A DNA stretch of 64,000 bases. Source: Anaeramoeba flamelloides. Taxonomy: Eukaryota > Metamonada > Anaeramoebidae. Each line of letters opens with the position of its first letter. Within the stretch, counting starts at the first letter, position 1. Both the position numbers and the translations under genes were made by a program. This document shows, piece after piece, positions 12,101-25,000 of this stretch. The notes beneath the pieces were generated by a model that worked only from the letters and a program-made list of their open reading frames with translations, did not search any database and had not been told where the DNA came from. The DNA lies in assembly GCA_027625915.1 (NCBI GenBank), contig JANTQA010000008.1:8788501-8852500 (forward strand). Direction: 5' to 3'.

Positions 12101-13515
12101 TAAATACTAATAAAATATAGGCGTGTTAAAATTTTTGCAGAGAGAAAAACAAAAAATAGATTACCAACAATTAAAAACTTATTTTAAAGAGAAAAAATAT
12201 TTAAGTTAACCACTAAACTCAACAGTTCTAAAATTCAGGAGCTCAAAAATTATTTAATATAGATATTTCTTTGTCATGAATAAAAATTAAAATAAATTTT
12301 GTACATTTTGTCTAAAAGAGGAGAATATACAAAATGATCGAAAATATTGATCATTTTTTATGGTGTTTCCTTCAATGAAAATGATCGACTAATTTTTCAA
12401 AATAAATAAAAAGTAATAATAATCTTTAAGAATTAATTTTAATCCAAGATAATTTGAAATTATTAGGTTGGAATTATTTTCATTAATTTATAATTATGAA
12501 ATCTCAAATATTACTCTTAAATTTCCTGAAATAGGGGATTTAAGTTTAACAGTGTCTAGAGTGTTTTTAGACTTATTCTATAATAAAAAAAAAATATCAT
12601 GATTTTTTGGCATACAATTAATTGATAAAATACTAGGTTAATGAAAACAATTGCAGATACCAAATACTGTATAAAAAAACCATTAGGTTTTAAATGAAAC
12701 GAGCTTTTTTTTGCAAAGATGATTTATAAAAAACAATTATTACAAATAACTTTAGTTTTCCAGATTTTCTCAATTTTTTCCTGATCAACTTACTGCAAGA
12801 ACAATTCAAGATCTTGAATAATTTAACACACCAATCATTTTATTTGGGTTCTATTTTTCTCTGGTTTTAACTGTTTTTGTAAAAATTACAAGTAAAAACC
12901 TCAAAATACGATAATTTGTACTTTTAAAGAATTCTTGCCAAATTTTCATCTCCTTTTCTGAGTAATCAATCAAAAATTGTTGACATTTCAGTGGTTACTC
13001 AAAATTAAAAATGAGTTCTGATGTTAACTTTCTGTAATAGATTTATTTCGAACAAAAAAAATCTATTAACTTTCTTATTTTTGAAAAAATTATTGGGTAA
13101 AAATAATTAAGCAAACAACTCCCGATTTTAATTGCATTATTGAATTAAAAGACTCTCGAAGTAAATTTCAAACAACAATAAAATTTCTTGAAAAATGATG
13201 AATTATATTCAAGTGTTCACTTGAAAGGAAAAATCCACTAAATCTGTGAAAAAACTAAACCAAATTCTTCAAATTGATCTCAGAAAAGAACCATTTTTCA
13301 AACACAATTTAAATTTTTTTTTTATGCTTTTGCGATCTTTCTTCACTGAAAATCTTGGGTTTTTGTTAAATGGTAATGTTCTATTGAGTTTTAAATACAA
13401 CCAAATAATAAATTTAAAAATAAAAATTGTGAGTATTTTAATCATTTATTTTTTAATCATATTAAAAAAACATTTTATCAAACTTTATTAATATTAATTC
13501 AAGACTTTTTCAATT
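12101..13515. other. Upstream region of the Asn-rich gene
   Basis: A+T-rich DNA leading to the start at 13516. Composition is slightly more mixed between 12650 and 13400 than further left. The only open frame (13246-13491) begins with GTG, is Phe/Leu/Ile-rich and matches no family, so it is not called. No promoter motif can be named with confidence. Confidence 0.4.
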
Positions 13516-14421
13516 ATGAGTGAAGCCGATTCAGTAAATAGCAGTAACATCGTTGAAGAAAATAAGGACGAAAATTTGACACAAGAAAACAACAACCAAT
13601 TCGATTTTCAAAATTTAGATTTGAATTCACAAAATACAAATTATTCTAGTTTGTATAATCAAAATACCAGAAACAATACAAACAACTATCGAAACACAAG
13701 AAACACTACCAATAATCTCCGATATCAGAGAAACACATATAACAACGATTATTATCGAAACACAAGATATAATACAAACAACTATCAAAACACAAGAAAC
13801 ACTACCAATAATCTTCAAAACACAAGGAACACATTTAACTATCGCAATAATCAAAATACAAGAAACAATACAAACAACTATCGAAACACAAGAAACACTA
13901 CCAATAATCTTCAAAATACAAGAAACACCAATATCAATCGTAATTATCGAAACACAAGAAACAATACGAACAACTATCGAAACACAAGAAACACTACCAA
14001 TAATCTTCAAAACACAAGAAACACCACTAATAATCTCCGTAATCAAAATACAAGAAACACCACTAACAATAATCAAAACACAAGAAATAATACGAACAAC
14101 TATCGAAACACAAGAAACACCACCAATAATCTTCAAAATACAAGAAATAATACTAACAACATTCAGAACACAAGAAACAATACAAATAATATTCAAAATA
14201 CAAGAAACATAAATAACGATCGTAATGTTCAAAATATGAGAAACAAACTAAACAACGTTCGAAATACAAGAAACAGTACTAATAATAACAGTTATTTAAA
14301 TACAAGAAACTACACAAATAATCTTCAAAATACAAGAAACATGTATTATAATCCTTATAATCAAAACACAAGATATCCTAATAACAACATAAACTATCCT
14401 AGACAACTTTCTTTAAATTAA
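13516..14421 (+). CDS. Asn/Thr/Arg decamer-repeat protein
   Basis: Single-exon gene of 301 residues with no family I recognise. Residues 1-45 are acidic and polar (MSEADSVNSS…). From about residue 49 onward the protein consists of a degenerate ten-residue unit, NTRNNTNNYR alternating with NTRNTTNNLQ, about 20 times, ending PRQLSLN. There is no signal peptide, membrane segment or coiled coil. Asn, Gln, Tyr and Arg dominate, like prion-like disordered regions that self-associate or bind RNA; that role is inference. Many Asn-X-Thr sites are present but irrelevant without secretion. The coding DNA is clearly less A+T-rich than its flanks and keeps one frame over 906 bp of repeats, which argues for selection on the protein. 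Synonymous changes (AAC/AAT, ACA/ACT/ACC) between units show the array is not recent. Confidence 0.75.
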   Translation: MSEADSVNSSNIVEENKDENLTQENNNQFDFQNLDLNSQNTNYSSLYNQNTRNNTNNYRNTRNTTNNLRYQRNTYNNDYYRNTRYNTNNYQNTRNTTNNLQNTRNTFNYRNNQNTRNNTNNYRNTRNTTNNLQNTRNTNINRNYRNTRNNTNNYRNTRNTTNNLQNTRNTTNNLRNQNTRNTTNNNQNTRNNTNNYRNTRNTTNNLQNTRNNTNNIQNTRNNTNNIQNTRNINNDRNVQNMRNKLNNVRNTRNSTNNNSYLNTRNYTNNLQNTRNMYYNPYNQNTRYPNNNINYPRQLSLN

Positions 14422-15879
14422 TTTTTGAGGATTGTGTCGAAAGATATATTTTTTAAATTTTTATCAATTAATTTTTTTAAAAATTAATTATTTTTGATCT
14501 TGAAATTTTTTTTTTTTCATTAAAAAAAGATATAATATCTTATTGAGAGATACTGATTATATTTGATAATTCATGCCAATTTTTGTTCAAAATAAAAGTC
14601 TCTTTAAAAAAAAAAAAATCAAAAAAAAATAAAAAGTTATACCAAATTCATTTATTTTATATTATTTTATCTTATTTTTTTTATTTCATAATATTTGCCA
14701 AAAGAGAAAAAAAGATCGAGTTAAAAGTGTTCACAGAATATGAAAATATTTAATTCGAATTTTTTAATCAACTGTTCTGTACTCTATTCCTTTATTAAAA
14801 TGTTTTTTTTTTTTTTATTTTTTATTTTTTTTTTCATTTCTCCTTGCTTATTTACCAAAATTTAATCAACACCCTTAATTTCTCAAAAAACATTGAGTTA
14901 TTTTTATAATATAAATTCAAAATTTTATTGTATTAAATGAAAATATTACTTGATGAAATTTTTGGAAATACTCTAGTTTTCTTGAACTTGGTAACAACCA
15001 CTTTCATAAAGTCAGAAAAAAATTAGGAAATTTTTAATTTTTTAATTAACAATCTCAATAAATACTGAATTTCGAAACAAAAGTAAATTATTTTTGTATT
15101 ACAATAAAAAATAACATCTCCATATAAATTAGGAAGAATCAATTCAAGTAAATTAAAAAAGATTGGAGAAAAATCATTTTTTTAAAACTTTTCTCTTGAT
15201 TTTTTTCTTTTTTTTTTTATTTTTATGTTCTAGATTCTTAACAAAAACAATTAATTAAATTATTTTGTAAATAATGTATTATTCAATATAATATTTTTAA
15301 AAAACTCTAAATTAAAATTTTTCTCAGTTATAAGTCAAAAAATTAAAAAGTATAAAATGAAAATATAATTTTTATATTAATTTCAAAAAAATTGTAATTT
15401 AAATTTGAAAAAAATAAAAAAAAGAGTGATACCTTCGATTATAGATTACATCAAAGTTAATTCCATAAATTTTCATTTTTATTTTTATTTTGTACAGATA
15501 TTAAAAAATTAGCTTTTTGACAACAATAATTATCATTAAAAAATATATTGAATTATAAGATCATTTATTAAAAAAAATAGAAAGTATTTAATTGCATATT
15601 TTTATTCTTATTTTTTTTATTTTTTTTTTTTTTAGGAATAAGAAACATAATTATAAAATACTTCATCTGATAATAAACCATAATTAATTCTTTTGGATTT
15701 ATACTATTTTTTAAAATATTCTTGAAAAAAAATCCTTATTTAATATTAAAAAAAAATTGATATTAAGATAGATTTATTACAGAAATGTCAATTTTTTGGT
15801 TTCTTTAAGCATATTTTACAAGCATATACGAACATTAAAATCCGTTTGTCTGTTATCTGTGTTTGTAATTATATATAAT
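14422..15879. other. Gene-poor intergenic region
   Basis: Downstream of the Asn-rich gene, with an AATAAAA poly(A)-like signal at about 14591. The rest is A+T-rich with long homopolymers, and no supported gene or repeat was seen. Confidence 0.4.
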
Positions 15880-15891
15880 CAAAAAAAAAAA

Positions 15892-16135
15892 AAGAAATTA
15901 GATAATCTGATCTTGATTTGGAATTTGTAAAAAAGTTAAATTTTGACGATTTTTCTTCCCCAACTAGTAAAAAAGAAAAATTCTTTTTGCCCAGTATTTA
16001 AATAGTTTAAAATTTTCAAGATTTTTAAATGAAAATCCTACTATGTATTGTTTCGGTGTTTTTAAAATAAAAAAACATACTTTTCATGGTTTTAGATACA
16101 ACCTCCCCATTTAAATCGGTAATCGCAAATTCCAT
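15892..16135 (-). other. Possible p24/GOLD-like exon pair
   Basis: On the minus strand a first segment (16135-16081) reads MEFAITDLNGEVVSKTMK and ends A|GTATGT. A second (from 15963, after TTTTACTAG) continues in phase as I-GEEKSSKFNFFTNSK and SRSDYL. Together they resemble the GOLD domain of p24/TMED cargo receptors, which typically read …TDpnGevvy.K…GkFsFt…Y…CF. I see no acceptor before the first segment and no GT donor after the second, so a complete gene cannot be drawn. It may be a decayed fragment or chance. Low confidence. Confidence 0.2.
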
Positions 16136-16958
16136 TTGTTTTACAAGGGTTTTAAGTTAACTAAATTTGAAATATATACAAATATTTTTTTTCTCGTTAT
16201 TTTTATGTTTTTTCTTTTATATTTTTTCGCATCCAAGAAACAAAAATTATGATTTCAAAATATTTTGTGAACTTTTACAAAAAATAAAAAATATAAAAAA
16301 AAAAAAAAATGAAAACAAATTCGATATAAAAAATTCGAAAAAAGTGATTTTATAAGTCTTTTGTGCTTTTAAAACTGATAATTAAACTATCTATGATATA
16401 AATAACATTACAAAATTTTCTCGAAAAAGTAAACAAAAAAAAATATTCAAATATAAAATCAATTTTAAAAATAAATTTGACCAATTGTGTATTAAATAAT
16501 AGATTTTAATCAATATATTTATTTTAATTTTTCTAAATTATTTATAAAAAAATGTTTAAAATTTATTTTATTTGTTGATAGACACGAACCAAAAAATTAT
16601 AGTTGTTCTTTTATATTTTTTACTATTTTTTTTTTCTGTGGAAAAAACTTTTTAAATATTCAAATGTTCTCAATTTAAAGTCAAATTTTCAACTGATCAT
16701 ATATAATCGATGAAATTGAAATTTTTAATATTTTTATCCTAAGTGGAAATTCCATTAACATTTTAAAAAAATTTATTTAGTGAAAAGTCTAGTGAATATT
16801 ATTTTTGTCATTTTTTTTGTAAAACTTGTAAAAGTCGTTTTTGATTAATACTGAAGATAGAATTATCCTCGTTTTCTTTCTGATAAGATAAAAGAATTAT
16901 ATTAAAAACCCAAAAACATAACATATTAAAAATATTTTCAATTACAAGTTAAAAGTAA

Positions 16959-17330
16959 CACAAGTGTAAATAAGGAATGTTTTAAAAATAGAATTTTTTC
17001 AATTTTAGAGATAAATAAAGAATTCAATGTATTTATCCAAATTTTGATAATAGTAAAAAAAATACCCGTTTTGATTTTTGATCTAGAAGATATTTTCAAT
17101 ATAAAATCGTTTGGCAGATACCAATACTTTGTTAGAAATTTTTTTTTTTTTAAATTTGAAAGATTGTTGTTTGCCAAATGATTTTTTCATAAAAATTGTT
17201 CTTAGTCTATTAAGATAATCAGATATTATATTTACTATTCCCAAAATTTGGATAAATGAATGAAACTCTTATATTTATCTCTAAAATTGTAAAAACTCTA
17301 TTTTTTAGATCATTCATATTTACTCTTGTG
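16959..17330. mobile_element. 372 bp element with about 105 bp inverted arms
   Basis: The left arm begins CACAAGTGTAAATAAGGAAT and contains CAATTTTAGAGATAAATA and ATTTATCCAAATTTTG. The right arm carries the inverses (CAAAATTTGGATAAAT, TATTTATCTCTAAAATTGT) and ends TATTTACTCTTGTG. The central 170 bp is not inverted. There is no convincing coding frame. Flanks give no clear target duplication, so the class is unassigned. Confidence 0.72.
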
Positions 17331-17441
17331 AAATAAAAAACAGATTTCAAAATTTAAAACAATAGGAAAATTTATTTTAAATTCTTTAAATATTGTTTTA
17401 TCTAATATCGATATATTAACAACAACCAAAAAAATAAATAC

Positions 17442-17446
<5 letters not shown>

Positions 17447-17477
<31 letters not shown>
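17447..17477. repeat. (AT)n microsatellite
   Basis: About 15 uninterrupted AT repeats in an A+T-rich spacer. Confidence 0.95.
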
Positions 17478-17480
<3 letters not shown>

Positions 17481-17889
17481 AAAATTCTTTTTTTAATACT
17501 TTAATATGCCTTTGAACTTTATCAAAAAAATTTAAAATTGAATATTTTTTTTTACAAGAATATTTTTAATTATTTTTATTTCATTGATCAATAAATTAAT
17601 ATTTTATTTGTGAAATGAATTGAGTATAAAATTGATTTTGTTGACTTAATTGAAACATTCTTCCAGTCATTCTATTAATAAATAACACATGATTAATCAG
17701 TATATTCTCAAATAGATTTAATAATAAAAAAAAAAGTAATTCTTCTGAAATAACTCTAGAATTAAAAGTTTAATCAACTATTTTTAAAAGTATTGTTAAT
17801 CTTAAAAAAAAGTAATCATGATGTGTTAAGTAAACTATCTTCAAGCTAATAATTAGTTAAAGTGTGTGAATTATTTGTTGGTAAAGGAT

Positions 17890-18600
17890 TTGAATGGAAA
17901 ATAGTTTAGATGATATCGGTGTTATAGAGTTCAAATGGTTATCCAGCATCTACATTATAAATACCATTAAATCAAAAAAATTGTGATTTTTTATCAATGA
18001 TTACAATTAAAAATTCCTTTTCCAAATCTCAAGAAAGAAACTGGAATAATAATAGTATTACATCTAATTAAAAATTAATCTTTAGGGACTTCCAGAAGTT
18101 ATTATTTGGTAAAATTTTAAATTCTATAATTGGCGCAATAATTACTATAAAACCTAAAAGATTGATTATTTTTATTTACTTTACCCGTAACTTGTTTTTT
18201 TATCAATTTATTTCCAAAATTTCTGAAAAAAAAACAATTTGGTACAAAATAATCTACTCTGTTAATTATCTAATTATTTCTAAAAATTGAATATATTAGC
18301 AATTTATCAACATTTCAAGAAAAATAAAGGAAAGAAATTTTTCAAATTTGAAGTCTCAATATTGATGACTTAAACCTTCAAATGATTTAAAAATACAGAT
18401 TTTTTTCCTAGAATTGTTGGATTTTTTACTAATACAAAGATTTTCTTTTTAAATGATAAGATCAACTTTTGGGAACTATTTGACTAATTAAATTTTTTAG
18501 AGACTTTTTAGGCATGTAACATTAATACGATTTACACCTAATAAAAGCAGAATTTAATTTTAGATTTCTCCATGGCAGATACTCATCCCGTAAAAATGGA
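17890..18600. mobile_element. TTAA-family element, copy 2 (diverged)
   Basis: Collinear with 600-1290 of copy 1: AGTTCAAATGG…, then the ACTTCC…AAGT region, TTTTACTAATACAA…GATGAGATCAAC-like sequence, and the right end CTCCATGGCAGATACTCATCCC-like sequence. The terminal GGGATTAGCG is degraded at both ends, so the exact limits are uncertain. Non-coding. It appears older than copy 1. Confidence 0.5.
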
Positions 18601-19094
18601 AAAGAATTATTTAAAAACGATTCTCAAAGTTGATATAAATGAACCAAAAACAAATTTTATACTATTATGTATTTAATTATTTTTAATGATAATCTTGTAA
18701 TTATATTTGAAATTTAATCTTAATAGTCTTGAATTACAAAGTCACACAAAAGAAAATAAAATAAGGATAAAATAAAAGCATAATTATCAAATTAATTTTT
18801 TTTTTTTGATTGCTTGAAGATTAAAATCCCCCAACGATTATTGTTTTGAAATTATGATATTTGTCAATTAAAATATGCATATTTTATTAATTCTTTTTTT
18901 TCTATCTCCTCAATACTTTAAATTACTAAAAATTATTTATATGAAAGGAATTATTTAGATACCTTTCAATGAATAAATTAAATTTCTAAAAATAAAAACA
19001 TTTTTTCAAAAAAAAAAAAAAAAAAAAATATCAATATAATAGATTTATTTCATCTTTAACACTCAGTACCCAAAAAGATTGAACATTCATTCAA

Positions 19095-22000
19095 TTATTT
19101 TTTTCTTTTAGTAATTTTTTTTTTAATTATTTTTTTATTTTTATTTTGTGTTATTTTTTTAGTTTCTGTCGCTCTTTCAATTTCAATTACTTGAGGAATT
19201 TTTGATTTTTTAATATGATTTTGCATTTTAAGATTTTGAATTTCCTTTTCAAATTCTTTTACCTTTTCATTTTCGTTAACATTTTCTTTTTCATTTTCTT
19301 TTTCGTTTTCGTTTTCGTTTTCGTTTTCGGTTTCATTAAAAGAATTATTATTAAAAATATTTTTTGCTTTTGAATCGTTAATATTTTTTTTTATCTTCTG
19401 ATCTGAGGTCGAAATCAGATCTAATTTCATTGCCAATTTTTTTAAAAGTATTTTGTCCTCTAATTCAAATTCTTGGAAAGACATTGATCTCAAGAAACCT
19501 TTTTTATTAATTTTTTTATTTCTTTGGATTTTAAAGGGATTTGAGAGACTGCGTTGTAAAACAGAAGAAAGTATAATCGAGTGGCCTCTTCGAACATTTC
19601 TGATTCCCTTTTTGGAGAGAAACTGTATTCCCTTTTTTTTCCTAATTTTATTAAAATCATTCATCAATCCTAATAAAAATACAATTTTGGTTTTAATAAT
19701 TTCTCCTCTTTTTACAGATAAAAAGATGTTATTGTCATTTTCATTTTCATTTTTATTTTCATTTTCATCATTTTTTTTAGTATTATATTTTGGATCTATT
19801 TTGTTTGGAATTATTTTGGTTTCAACAACCGTTCCAATGCCTTCAAATACATCTTCCCCGTTTTCAATATCATTGTCTTCATCGTCGTCTTTTTCTTCTT
19901 CTTCTTCTTCTTCTTCTTCTTTTTCCTTTAGATTTCCTAAGGTTTCCCAAACTGAAGTTATTTTTTCTGCTAAAAATGGTGCTGACCAAGCAAATACATC
20001 TAAAAATTTTGGTAACCAATATGGCTCTGGCACTCCCTGGAATTCTTTAATAGTTACCGATTTTGGTTGGTATTTAAAAACTGCAGATTTGTTGTTATAT
20101 ATTCCAGCATAATTAGGACTTGAGAAAATGGTTATTAATGATGGGAATCGTGTTTCTTTTCTCTTTAAGTACATTTTAAATCCTTCATCTTGTGCTTCGT
20201 GTGCTCTAATTATACACGTTAATTTGTTTAATAATAAAAATCTTCGGACAGCATGGAATGAATAATTAAAAGAACAGCTTCTTGCGGTATTTCTTGTAAA
20301 ATATTTTTTTGTTTGTTCAATGTTGTTGTAATTTGGATCAGGATCAGACCATAATAAATCTCCAAAAAGCCCATTTGTTGGAACTTCTTTAAATCTGTTT
20401 ATGTTATTTATCTGCTCAACATGCTTTAATTTTGGTGAGATGCCACCATGAACACAAAAAAATTGTTTATCAACGATTGCTGCTAACGGTAAGCAATCAA
20501 ATGCGTTAGTTATGTGGTTGTAAATATCTTCATCATATTTTTCTAAAACCTCATTTTTAAAATTGAAAAATGTTGTTAAGCTTCTGCATTCATGATTACT
20601 ATACATTATAATTTTGTAATTAATATATATTAAATATCAAAAAAAATAAAATGAAATATTCCGTAAATGTTAAATTATCAAAATGAAATAAAAAAATAAA
20701 ATCAAGATAGTGTTATAATATATATTTAAATATAATTTTGATTTAATATTGAATTTGGTTATCCATATTAACGATCGTAAGTATGATATATTTTAGTTTG
20801 CAAATTATCTTTTCAAAAAGTTGAATTAAAAAAAATTACCCTATTAAATGAATAAATTATAAGTAATAATATGAAAAGAAGAAGAAAAAGTATATAATAT
20901 TAAATATTAATGTTTTAACATTCAAAAAAGAAATTATTAATTGAAAATTTTATTAAATTTTTAGAAATCTTTTTAATAAAAAATTTTAAACTAATGTTTT
21001 ATTTGATAAGTCTTTAAATTATGTTTGAAAAGTATTTGAATTTTGTTTGAAAAGTATTTGAATTATGTCTGAAAAGTATTCATGAAAAACATTTTTTTAA
21101 AAAATTATTGCTTGTTTTCGTTTGTATTTTAAGATTTATTGATGTTGTCAGTTTTTATAGAAGTTATTAGTGTATACTAATACTATTGCCAAAATTGTTC
21201 AACAAATTGCCCTATGGTTTGTTGAAAAAAAAAGGTTTGTACACTATAAGTTGGAAATCTTCAATTCTTTTCTGAACTTTTAAATTCTTTCTTTTTTTTT
21301 TTTTTATCAAAATCATTTTCATTCTAATTGGGTTTTTTTTTTTTGTTTTTTTTCTTTTTCTCAACTTCAAAATTACTAGAAGTAATTACTTTTTTTAATA
21401 AAAATGGGTTTAATTTATTAACAAAGATAATCAAAGCAGTCTCAATATAATCAAAATTTAAAATTATAATCTTTGAAAAAATCTCTAATCAAACAAATCC
21501 TGTTCTTATTATTATTCAAAAAAAAAAAAATATTTACAGATCTTTCAAAAATAAAAACAAAATAAAAACCAATTTAATCTCAATTCATTACATACCAATA
21601 TAAGTGTCCTGAGTTCAGTTTAAAACTTAAATAACTTGTTATGATTTTTCATGCTGGCTACATTTTTTATTTTGCTTTTTAAATCTGACTTTTGAGAGTT
21701 TTTGTTTGCAGGATTTACTGGAATGAAGGATCTTTTTATTGATTTTACCAATTTTTTTTTTTTTTACATTAAATCTTTTTCTCTTTCTTTGAGCTATTGA
21801 TTGAAGAAATATCGATCAAGACTTTATAATTTTTATGAAATTTCATTGAGTGTTTATTTTTATATATACTATTGAGTTTATATTCAATTGTTTTTTGATC
21901 AATGGGAAAAGAATTTGTAAGTTGCATTGTAATTTTGAAGTTGTGGAAAAAAATGAAAAAAAAAATGAATCTGCCTCGATTAAAATTTTAGATTCAGTTT

Positions 22001-25000
22001 TACTCTGTTTGGAAACAATTTGTTATTTTAGTTAAAAGAATGTTTGGGTGAGGTTTTTTCTTCTTTAATGAGTTGATCAGTCAAGTAGGGACTTTTTTTG
22101 AAGTCAAACAAAGTTATTCTCTTATTTTCAATTTTTAGTGTTTCTTCATAGTTAATAATTACTTCTTATCTTTGAAATATTTCAAAACTAAAGTAATATT
22201 TAAAGAGGTGTATTTAATAGCTGTTGTTAATCCTGTTGGATTTATGAGTTTTGGGGATTATTGTTATTGACTCTCTTTGAAAATTTATTAGGTTTTTTGA
22301 CTTTTTTTTATTTGTCAAAAATTACTTTTGATTTTTAAAACGTTTTTAATTTTAGAAAATAAATTAAAAAATCGGAATATTAGTGAAATAAAAGACTCAA
22401 AATGATTTCTGCCTTAAAGAAATTAACGTTGCATATAAAAATGAATTATTTTGGATCTCTAAGAATAAAAATTATTGGATGTTTTTTGAGATTGGTGACT
22501 TGGATTATTTTTAACAATAAAAATCCTTTATTTAATATTTTGAAGAACGGATAGATCTGGCATTTTTGTTCTTATAATTCTAATAGTGTTTTATATAATA
22601 AAATCAAATATAAAATTTTATCAAAATTGTATTCATTATGAAAGAATTTCCAAAAAAATCGAGGATGGTCTGATAAATTGATCATTTCAATTCTATCAAA
22701 ACAAAAACTCTTAAAAACTGTTCTAAATTTGGATAGAAAAGGTGGATCATAAAATTTTTTCTTTAATAATTAATCAATTTCGTTGGAAAAAAAAAAAATC
22801 ATTTTTAAGGGAGTTGTATTTTTTAAAATTAAAATGAAAATCTTGTCAAGATCAATTAAAATTTTTTTTTTGTAATTAGTGTTTCGACTTCTGAAATGGA
22901 TGACTTGTTCATATCTTTCAAACAATTTATTAATTTGAGTCTATTTTTTGAAATCCAAAATTCACCTGTTTCCAATATAAAACTAAAAAAGGTAACCGAT
23001 TATTTTTATTAACAATTAAGCCAATTCTTGAAAACCGGTGTAAACAATAGTTTTGGTTTTCTGTTGGAAAGTATTGATTTCGATAGAAAATTTATTATTT
23101 TTTTATTATTTTTAATGGTTAATTTTCCAATCCAAATCTCAACAAATAAAAATAATTAAGGTATAGGTGATTTAATAAATGAATATTTGATCGAAGTTTA
23201 ACAAAAGTTTCTCAGTAAAATTTTGATCTAATCAGTAAAAATAATTCTATATTTTTCAGATCCACATCACTTGATATATTTGATATAAGTTTAACAAAAG
23301 TTTCTCAATTAAATTGAGATCTATTAAGCAAAAATTTTTAATTCTTTAATGTTTTGAAAAAGTCCATTTTCTTTGTTTTCAAAAAATGGAAAAAAATACA
23401 AAAAGAATTTTCATTTTTGAAAAATTTTTTTAACAAATTGTTTGGTCTTATTCCCAAGAATCAGATTAACAATTAAAATCATTTTTTTCAGAAAAAAAAA
23501 TCAGTTTTGAATTTTGAGGATAAAATTACTTTTTTCGATTATATCTTCAAGAAAAATTTTATTTTGAAAAATCAAATTTGATCTTGGAACAAAAACACAA
23601 TTTTGGGGTAAAATTTGTAAATGACTTGAAAACTTTAATATTTATAACTATCCTTCTGAAAGTAATATAAATATTTTTCAATAGGTTGAATAAATCAATT
23701 TTTTGATTCACCAAAAGAATTATCTCAAAAAAGTTAAAAAAATACTTTTATTAATATTACTGTTAACAAAGACTTGGATATTGTATGATAGTGATGAAAA
23801 TGATAATAAACAAGGTAAAAAATTGTTATAATGCAAGAAATATAATGAATTTTTTAGATTTTCTTTTTCATTTAAAATGGAAAAAAAAATTTAATCTCAT
23901 TTCTTGAAAAAAAAAATTTTCTTTTTTGGGTTTCTAAGTAGATCAGAATTTTTTGACACTTTGCATCTCCAAAATTTGTAAGTAGAGAATGTCACCAATA
24001 AAATACATTAAATTTTTGCCCTGTTGTCGTAGAGTAATGATCCCTGTATGATTTAAAATATGTCGAAAATATCATTATTGGTTATTTCAGTTACAAAACT
24101 GTTATTTTCCAATTAATAAATGAAAATTTTTATTTCAATTTCCGAAATGAATATTATTTAGTCCTGCTACAATCAAATTAAGCAGAGTAAAAATTTTGTC
24201 TTAGAGTGAAATAAGGAAGTTTATATTATTGTCCAAAAAAATAAAATCTAAACGATGTTGTAAAGATCTTTTGGTTTTCTTCGACTTATAAACAGAAAAA
24301 TATTTTGGGATGTGAACTAAAAATTTTCATTTTTTAATTGGAAAATAATAGTATAACAAATTGTTTCTCTTGAATTTTTGTATTAAAACAAAATATTTTT
24401 TTCAATTTCATTTACAGGTAACCAAACACTTTAATAAATTAGATTTGTTTGTTTCACTTATTATTAAATTGAAAAAATTTATTTTAATTTGAAAAAATAA
24501 ATAAATTTTTTTACAAGTGGGATAATCTAAAAAATTGATTTCGAACATGCAGTTAATTGTAGAAATGTTTTTTAATATTTCAAAAGGTTGAATACCAACC
24601 ACCTAATTGAAAGTATTGATATTGTGGCATTTCAATCGGTAAAATTATTCGATTTTTTTTAACCTAAAATCTCAATTAATAATTACTCCCAAAATTGATC
24701 TCTCGTGACTTTTCAAAAAAAAAAATATGTTTTGCAAGTCCTTGTTCAGAAAAAGGACTTGTCTAGAATTATTTTTGTTTATAAAATTACTCTTGTTTCT
24801 TTTCAATAAAACGAAATTTTTCGAGATCTCTTTCGATCAAAAAAATATCAGATTTTTGTTTTTCTAAAAGCAAATTTACAAAAAAAATTAAGAAAACAAA
24901 GTGTTTCTTTCATTACAAACCCAAACGATCTTATTAAAACCCCAAAGGGTTGCCAAAAAAAAAGAAGGTTACCTGTATCAAAACAAAATTTCAGAATAAG

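Noticed and set aside
13627-14232. 201-codon open frame on the minus strand opposite the Asn-rich gene
   Set aside because: A mirror of the repeat (Val/Ile/Ser/Cys-rich); the plus frame has a normal start, a non-repeat N-terminus and longer extent.
13660-14340. Regular spacing that might suggest a CRISPR-like array
   Set aside because: The units are codon-periodic (30 nt) and keep one reading frame; eukaryotic context.
17900-17960. AGTTCAAAT words as possible tRNA T-loop sequence
   Set aside because: No cloverleaf can be drawn; the word belongs to the TTAA-family repeat.
19453-20112. 219-codon plus-strand frame within calcineurin exon 2
   Set aside because: It is the complement of a coding exon with strong phosphatase homology; its Ser/Phe richness comes from the Lys/Glu tail.
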